DNA of 64,000 nucleotides, taken from CAWBUW01 sp963792075 (GTDB lineage Bacteria; Chloroflexota; Anaerolineae; Anaerolineales; UBA4823). The stretch spans positions 744,001 through 808,000 of the forward strand of contig CAWBUW010000012.1 in NCBI GenBank assembly GCA_963792075.1. Reading direction: 5' to 3'. The translations under genes and the position numbers were made by a program. Below the pieces are notes generated by a model, which was given only the letters and a program-made list of their open reading frames with translations, did not search any database and was not told the origin of the DNA. Below are positions 59,524 to 64,000 of this stretch, piece after piece; position 1 is the stretch's first letter, and each line of letters begins with the position of its first letter.

Positions 59524-61110
59524 TCAACGCAAGATGAACAGCGTGACCGACTCGGCCGGCAACACAATCTCGCCGCCGTTGGTGAAGGCTGGTGGCTCGA
59601 TCGCCTCAGCATTATGGGTCCGGTCGAACAAGTAAGCTTCTGAAAGCTTGATGCCATCCCCCTGATCGAACTGTAGTGGCTCGCGCACCTCTTGCCCACT
59701 GAGATTAGTCAACATCACCGTCACGGCCCCAGCCTCAGTCCTGGCTGCGAAAATGGAAACGTACTGAGTATCCGAATTTGCATCCAGAAGGTGATCGCCG
59801 AATTTCTTCCACATCGTAAAGGCATAATAAGATGGGCGCACATCGAAGGAGGTCAATAGACCCCACCCACCGTTATTATTCTTCAACTGCCAGATCGCTA
59901 GCATCTCTGGGCGTTGGCGGACCATGCGTCCATAAATATCTGCCAGCCACAACCCACTGTAGAAAGAGTCCGGGCTGGTCTCAGAGCCAACCGCATTCGT
60001 ATAGTAGGAGTTATATTCCATCATGCCGACGGGCAAATCTTTGCCGGTTGTCTCCTGGATGACGCGGCGCAGATCAGGGAAGATATTGTCCCACTCGGCA
60101 GTATCGGCACGCAATTGTTCCCAGGTGGGATTGCCGCAGGTCGAGCATTTAGGGAAGGGATAACGGTGGATGGTGACTACATCTACCAGATCGCCGTTAA
60201 CCTTGAGAAATTCAAGCAAGTAGTCGCGAGCATCGCCTTCATTGGCATATTGGGTCGAATCACCGGTGAACTGGCTGATATCTGGCCCGTAGAACAGGAT
60301 ACTGGGGTCCACCGCTTCCATAGCAAGAGCAAACTCACGCCAGGTCTTGGCGTAATATTCTGGCGTCCAGGTGACACCAATATTCAGGTTGGGATCGTTA
60401 TCAAACAGGTTCGGCTCGTTGCCGATACTCCAATACTTTACCCCATAGGCTTTGATGAGATTGACATAACGAACGGTTTCAGCGGCTTTTTCCGGCGAGC
60501 TGCCAGGCAAGCGGACGGCGATGCTCGGTTCTGCACCTATCTTACGCGCCTGCGCAATATAGGTATCAATCATCATTTGCCGCATATCGTTCTGATCACC
60601 CCAGGCACCGCCAGGCCAGCGGATGAAGGTGATGCCTAATTCAATCGTTTTTTCAAACGCGTCCAGGCTGAAATCCGACCATGGCCCATGGTTGCCACCC
60701 AGGGTGAAGGGACTGATTGCCCCAAGGTCGCTGGCTACATCAATCCATAAAACACCAGCCGGGTAAGGAGGTGTGGGTGAGGCGGTCGGTGGTAGAGTCG
60801 CTGTTGGGACAAGGACTGCTTCGAGAATGGTTGTCTCACTCTGTACTGGCGCAGTAGTAGGCTCAGCCTGACAAGCTGCCAGGCTGAACGCCAGGCACAG
60901 GGTCAAGATGAGGCAGACAATAGGGGTAGGGGTTGTCCAAAAAGACGAAAACAAGGAGAAAATATACGTACCTGTGGGGGTGTCGCTTTGCGACACCCCC
61001 ACAGGTACGTATAAATTTTCTTCCCTTGTTTCTTTTTGGATAGCCTCTACTACAGGTGCTTCAGTGGGATGCCGGTCTTTTGGGACAGGCAGTATGCTCC
61101 TGGCGGGCAT
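59524..61110 (-). CDS. GH-A clan glycosidase lipoprotein with 5' end altered by a repeat
   Basis: The enzyme part (about 90-528 of the open frame) is a GH39/GH51-like barrel: FIRWPGGAWGDQND, the acid/base Glu in WSIGNEPNLF, and the nucleophile Glu in VGMMEYNSYY. A lipoprotein signal (CLILTLCLAFSLAAC) lies inside the frame at about residues 66-80. The only ATG is at 61110, overlapping the permease stop, and the first 60 codons are encoded mostly by repeat copy D. Without that ATG, only ATT (60921) or TTG (60906) could start before the signal. The original start was probably displaced. Confidence 0.78.
   Translation of the reverse strand: MPARSILPVPKDRHPTEAPVVEAIQKETREENLYVPVGVSQSDTPTGTYIFSLFSSFWTTPTPIVCLILTLCLAFSLAACQAEPTTAPVQSETTILEAVLVPTATLPPTASPTPPYPAGVLWIDVASDLGAISPFTLGGNHGPWSDFSLDAFEKTIELGITFIRWPGGAWGDQNDMRQMMIDTYIAQARKIGAEPSIAVRLPGSSPEKAAETVRYVNLIKAYGVKYWSIGNEPNLFDNDPNLNIGVTWTPEYYAKTWREFALAMEAVDPSILFYGPDISQFTGDSTQYANEGDARDYLLEFLKVNGDLVDVVTIHRYPFPKCSTCGNPTWEQLRADTAEWDNIFPDLRRVIQETTGKDLPVGMMEYNSYYTNAVGSETSPDSFYSGLWLADIYGRMVRQRPEMLAIWQLKNNNGGWGLLTSFDVRPSYYAFTMWKKFGDHLLDANSDTQYVSIFAARTEAGAVTVMLTNLSGQEVREPLQFDQGDGIKLSEAYLFDRTHNAEAIEPPAFTNGGEIVLPAESVTLFILR
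60931..61046 (+). repeat. Long hairpin repeat, copy D
   Basis: A 116-bp copy with tip stem GGGGGTGTCGC TTT GCGACACCCCC. It lies at the 5' end of the GH-A lipoprotein gene and is read through in frame without a stop. The left terminus carries GGTTGTCCAAAAAGAC as in copies A and C. Confidence 0.85.
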
Positions 61111-62180
61111 TATTTTTCTACTCCGGTGATCACGATGCCCTGGATGAAGAAACGTTGAGCAGCGAAGAAGAGGATGATGGGCAGGATGATCGTCATCAGC
61201 GAGGCAGCCTGGATGAGCTGCGGCTGCTGGCCGTAGATGCCATTGAACATGGATAACGCTACAGAGATAGGCCAGGCTTCCCTGTTCTTTGAAAGGTAAA
61301 TCAATGGGCCAAAGTAATCGTTCCAGGCCCAGACGATGTGGAAGACGGTAATCGCCATCAGCGCCGGGTACGACTGCGGGATAATGATGGACCAGAGGAT
61401 GCGCAGCGGGCCGGCGCCATCAATCATAGCAACTTCGTCCAGCTCGCGCGGCAAAGTCATGAAATACTGGCGCAGCAGGAAGACATCATACGCGTTGGCA
61501 AAGAAAGCCGGCACGATCAGCGGCAGCCAGGTGCCTATCCAGCCAATCTTAACGAAGAAGGTATAGGTTGGGATGATCGTCACTGCACCCGGCAGAAAGA
61601 GCGTAGCAATCAGAATGATGAAGAAAACATCGCGGCCGGGGAAGCGGAAGCGCGCGAAGCCAAAAGCGACCAGGGTGCAGGAAATCAACACGCCGATCTC
61701 GGTCATAATTGCATAGTAGGTCGTATTCCACAACAAGTTGGGATATTTGATCGTACCCCATACCTCGGTATAGTTCGACCAGGTAGGCGACCAGGTCCAG
61801 GGCCGGTCAAGGGCACGCCAGGAAACTTTGCAGGTGAACTCTCCGGCTGCCAGGTTATTAGGATCTACAAAAACGGTCTCCTGGCGTCCTTTCTTCGCGG
61901 CAGCCAGCTCTTTGACTGTCGTGTCATTGGGGTCAGCCCCTGCGCAAGTTGACATGGGCACTTCATATACGTCAACGTTTTTCCCATTGTATTCATAGGT
62001 TGCAGCTTTCGCTGGCCAGATGGGTGCGCCTAATGCCGAAATCTGGCCCTGTGTCTTGAGCGAGGTAAAGATCATAAACAAAAAAGGTGCCAGGAAAATT
62101 GCCAGGATTGCGATTGCAAACCCAGTAACTAAGACGATACTGGTGCCTTTACGGAATAATTGTAAGGGTGTCTTTTTCAT
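61110..62180 (-). CDS. Carbohydrate ABC transporter permease (MalG-type) with enlarged loop
   Basis: Encodes 356 residues; the family is usually about 280. Six membrane helices and the ATPase-contact EAA motif (DEVAMIDGAG, then RILWSIIIP) are present. An extra ~75-residue extracytoplasmic loop (about 50-130) between helices 1 and 2 contains two Cys (STCAGADP and FTCKVSW). ATG at 62180 follows GGAG. No ATPase gene is in the window; a shared MsiK-type ATPase elsewhere is likely. Confidence 0.88.
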   Translation of the reverse strand: MKKTPLQLFRKGTSIVLVTGFAIAILAIFLAPFLFMIFTSLKTQGQISALGAPIWPAKAATYEYNGKNVDVYEVPMSTCAGADPNDTTVKELAAAKKGRQETVFVDPNNLAAGEFTCKVSWRALDRPWTWSPTWSNYTEVWGTIKYPNLLWNTTYYAIMTEIGVLISCTLVAFGFARFRFPGRDVFFIILIATLFLPGAVTIIPTYTFFVKIGWIGTWLPLIVPAFFANAYDVFLLRQYFMTLPRELDEVAMIDGAGPLRILWSIIIPQSYPALMAITVFHIVWAWNDYFGPLIYLSKNREAWPISVALSMFNGIYGQQPQLIQAASLMTIILPIILFFAAQRFFIQGIVITGVEK

Positions 62181-62191
62181 CCCTGCGCTCC

Positions 62192-63184
62192 TTATCGGCT
62201 TTCGCCGGCGTAATAAACCCAATACTTGGACGTGCCGAACAACAATATCGTCACCACTAAGATGACCATGAAGAGGAACCAGGCCAGGGTTGAGCCATAT
62301 GACATATCTTGATAGGTAAAGAAAGTCTTATACAGGTAAAGATTATAAAAATAAGTAGTGCCGCCAGGCTGGCCGGTGCCTAAATTCACCACCAGCGGGA
62401 CCAGGAAATATTGAAACAAACCGACGATGCTCAGGACCAGGTTGTAAAAGATGACCGGTGAGATCATCGGGAAAGTTACATTCCAGAAAGATGACCAGGA
62501 ATTCGCCCCATCCACTTTGGCTGCATCGTAAAGCTCCGTGGGCACCCCTTGTAGGCCTGAGAGCATGATCAGCATGGCGTTCCCCACCCCCCAGATGCCC
62601 ATGATGACGTAAGCTGGGTAGACCCAGGTAACGCTGTTGGCCCACCCGGGCACGTTTTCTTTTGGCATGCCCAGAGCCATCAGCGTGCGGTTGATCCAGC
62701 CGCTTTCTGGGTTGAGCATGCCGCCCCATAGAAAGACTGCTGCCACGAAGGGTACGATGTAAGGCATGTAAAACAGCGTGCGGAAGAGCCACTGCCCTTT
62801 AAGATGCGGACTGTTCATCAGCAATGCCAGCCCCAACGGCATGAAGATACCCACCGGAAGGGCGATTAAGCCGAACCGGATGGTGATCCACAGCGATCCC
62901 GGTGTAGAGCCAGTGCTCCATACCAGCGGGTCTTTGAAGAGCTGGATGTAGTTATCCAACCCGGCAAAGTCTGGCTTGCTCAAGATGCCGTCGGTGATGT
63001 TGAGGTGGATAAAGCTGAAGTACAAAGTTGCCACCATGGGGATGAGGGTGAAGGCCAGGAAGCCAATAATCCAAGGAGATAGGAAGGTCATCCCCAAACG
63101 CATCTCGCGCCGCGCCATCGGCGGCAGGTTGCGTAAAGTTTTCAAGGTGGGCAGCTTGGGAAGGTTTTGCAGTTGCTCAAACAT
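62192..63184 (-). CDS. Carbohydrate ABC transporter permease (MalF/UgpA-type)
   Basis: Encodes 330 residues with six membrane helices. The N terminus is cytoplasmic and Pro-rich. The EAA loop is YDAAKVDGANSWSSFWNVTFP. Forms the channel with the MalG-type subunit downstream (11 bp apart). AAGGAG precedes the ATG. Confidence 0.9.
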   Translation of the reverse strand: MFEQLQNLPKLPTLKTLRNLPPMARREMRLGMTFLSPWIIGFLAFTLIPMVATLYFSFIHLNITDGILSKPDFAGLDNYIQLFKDPLVWSTGSTPGSLWITIRFGLIALPVGIFMPLGLALLMNSPHLKGQWLFRTLFYMPYIVPFVAAVFLWGGMLNPESGWINRTLMALGMPKENVPGWANSVTWVYPAYVIMGIWGVGNAMLIMLSGLQGVPTELYDAAKVDGANSWSSFWNVTFPMISPVIFYNLVLSIVGLFQYFLVPLVVNLGTGQPGGTTYFYNLYLYKTFFTYQDMSYGSTLAWFLFMVILVVTILLFGTSKYWVYYAGESR

Positions 63185-63210
63185 GGGGCACTCCTTATTA
63201 CACAATTTGA

Positions 63211-63252
63211 TCATGGTTTTCACGCTCCGCTTTTGGAGCGTGAAAACCATGA
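63211..63252. repeat. Perfect 42-bp hairpin in the binding protein/permease spacer
   Basis: Eighteen-base arms (TCATGGTTTTCACGCTCC) around GCTTTT. With the next hairpin it could reduce read-through and set binding protein excess over permease, as is usual for such operons. Confidence 0.6.
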
Positions 63253-63269
63253 ATCCCTTTTTGGGGGAT

Positions 63270-63305
63270 GGGCTGTCCCAAAAAGGTTCCTCTTCAGGAC
63301 AGCCC
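63270..63305. repeat. Hairpin after the binding protein gene
   Basis: GGGCTGTCC and GGACAGCCC with partly paired interior (AAAAGG/CCTCTT). Same end motif as the long repeat and the hairpins at 32168 and 42540. Confidence 0.6.
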
Positions 63306-63324
63306 CAACAGAGATACGAAACGG

Positions 63325-64000
63325 CTATTTCTCGTTGTAGATCACATTCAGATCGTCGACGAGCTTCTGGTATTCTGCCTCAAAATCGAGGCCCTTGGTG
63401 GAGTCCAGCAAACCCTTGAAAGTGCTGAAGCGGGCATTTGCTTTGATTGAGTTCGGCAGGTACTGCTCGGAACTGGGAGCATCAGGATAGGCGAGGCCCT
63501 GTACAAACACATCCCAGGATTCCTTGGTGACGAACGGATAATCCTGGGCTTTCTTATCAAAGAAAGCCTGGGTCTTGGACGGAATGGCAGGCATGGCGCC
63601 GTAGACCGGCAGCAGCTTGTCGGCACCGGTGGTGATCAGGTAGGTCAGCACTTCGACAGCTTCTTTGGGTGCTTTGGCGCCTTTCCAGATGCGGAAGGTG
63701 TCGGCGTCGAGGCGGCCGTGAACTTTACCATCGGCGGTGCCCATCGGCTGGATGCCGAGCTGGAATTCGTTGCCAGCCTTGGCGAAATCGCCCAGGCAGC
63801 AGGTGTACCAGGTCTGGGTCAGGCCCATGGCGGCCTTGCCGGAGTTGAACACGTTGCCGTTGCCAAACTCAGGTGAACCAGCCAGAGGACCATTGGCCAT
63901 GAAGGGTTTATCGCCCCACTGGCCTTCGTAATACCACTTGAAAGCTTCTTTCCAGCTATCGGGCAGGGTGGATTTGAAACCAGTTGCCTTGTCGCCGGAG
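63325..64000 (-). CDS. Carbohydrate ABC transporter substrate-binding protein, 5' truncated by window edge
   Basis: The last 224 codons are visible; the frame is open to base 64000. It matches family 1 sugar-binding proteins: WKEAFKWYYEGQWG, FNSGKAAMGLTQTWY (the usual GKAAM motif), LGIQPMGTADG and a C-terminal EAEYQKLVDDLNVIYNEK. It would deliver oligosaccharide to the two permeases downstream. Confidence 0.88.
   Translation of the reverse strand, partial: SGDKATGFKSTLPDSWKEAFKWYYEGQWGDKPFMANGPLAGSPEFGNGNVFNSGKAAMGLTQTWYTCCLGDFAKAGNEFQLGIQPMGTADGKVHGRLDADTFRIWKGAKAPKEAVEVLTYLITTGADKLLPVYGAMPAIPSKTQAFFDKKAQDYPFVTKESWDVFVQGLAYPDAPSSEQYLPNSIKANARFSTFKGLLDSTKGLDFEAEYQKLVDDLNVIYNEK

Overview
The window reads as chromosomal DNA of a GC-rich bacterium, most likely a Chloroflexota (Anaerolineae-like) genome. 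This is inferred from the gene mix: lipoprotein-rich glycan uptake genes, a b6-type split cytochrome b with Rieske protein, a KimA-type potassium transporter, a SpoIIIAA/Ycf45-like R3H ATPase and PdxS/PdxT. No rRNA or taxon-diagnostic marker is present. No phage, CRISPR array or transposase gene was seen.

Layout. 1-8.8 kb: end of an amidohydrolase, greA, lysS, then a minus-strand group (AAC(3)-like acetyltransferase, enoyl-CoA hydratase, SDR, M23 peptidase) and a second enoyl-CoA hydratase. 8.8-15.5 kb: rhomboid/gmk, fmdB and a minus-strand run pdxS-pdxT-unknown-R3H ATPase-tmk. 15.7-22.1 kb: adenosine-specific kinase, a KdpDE-like two-component pair beside a KimA-like K+ transporter, and a GntR/stomatin operon. 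22.1-28.2 kb: a perfect parS site, an orphan kinase and a tight rdgB-kinase-hydrolase-dNK-nucleotidyltransferase operon. 28.2-39 kb: DUF177, principal sigma factor, metG behind what looks like a Met-rich leader-peptide attenuator, mutS2 and a large secreted subtilase. 39-39.5 kb: a gene-free region with perfect DnaA boxes, DnaA-trio-like triplets and an AT-rich stretch, a strong oriC candidate. 39.5-51 kb: MFS, tRNA-Leu, ychF, ssb, a peptide-binding lipoprotein, a Rieske/cytochrome b complex and sdhCDAB. 52 kb: a tRNA-Arg(CCU) interrupted by a group I intron. 52.5-64 kb: a minus-strand saccharide operon (ABC binding protein and two permeases, GH-A lipoprotein, GH18, PIG-V-like membrane protein, GH94 phosphorylase, GH3 lipoprotein), whose logic is outside hydrolysis, import and cytoplasmic phosphorolysis of beta-glucans.

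The most notable signals lie outside the genes: the origin candidate with parS, the metG attenuator, the intron-bearing tRNA, and an abundant set of intergenic hairpins. The hairpins include a four-copy ~110-bp element with conserved arms and a tip that changes sequence between copies while staying self-complementary. Three conserved genes (an enoyl-CoA hydratase, rdgB and sdhA) each carry a one-base deletion in or beside a homopolymer run, which suggests assembly error more than decay.
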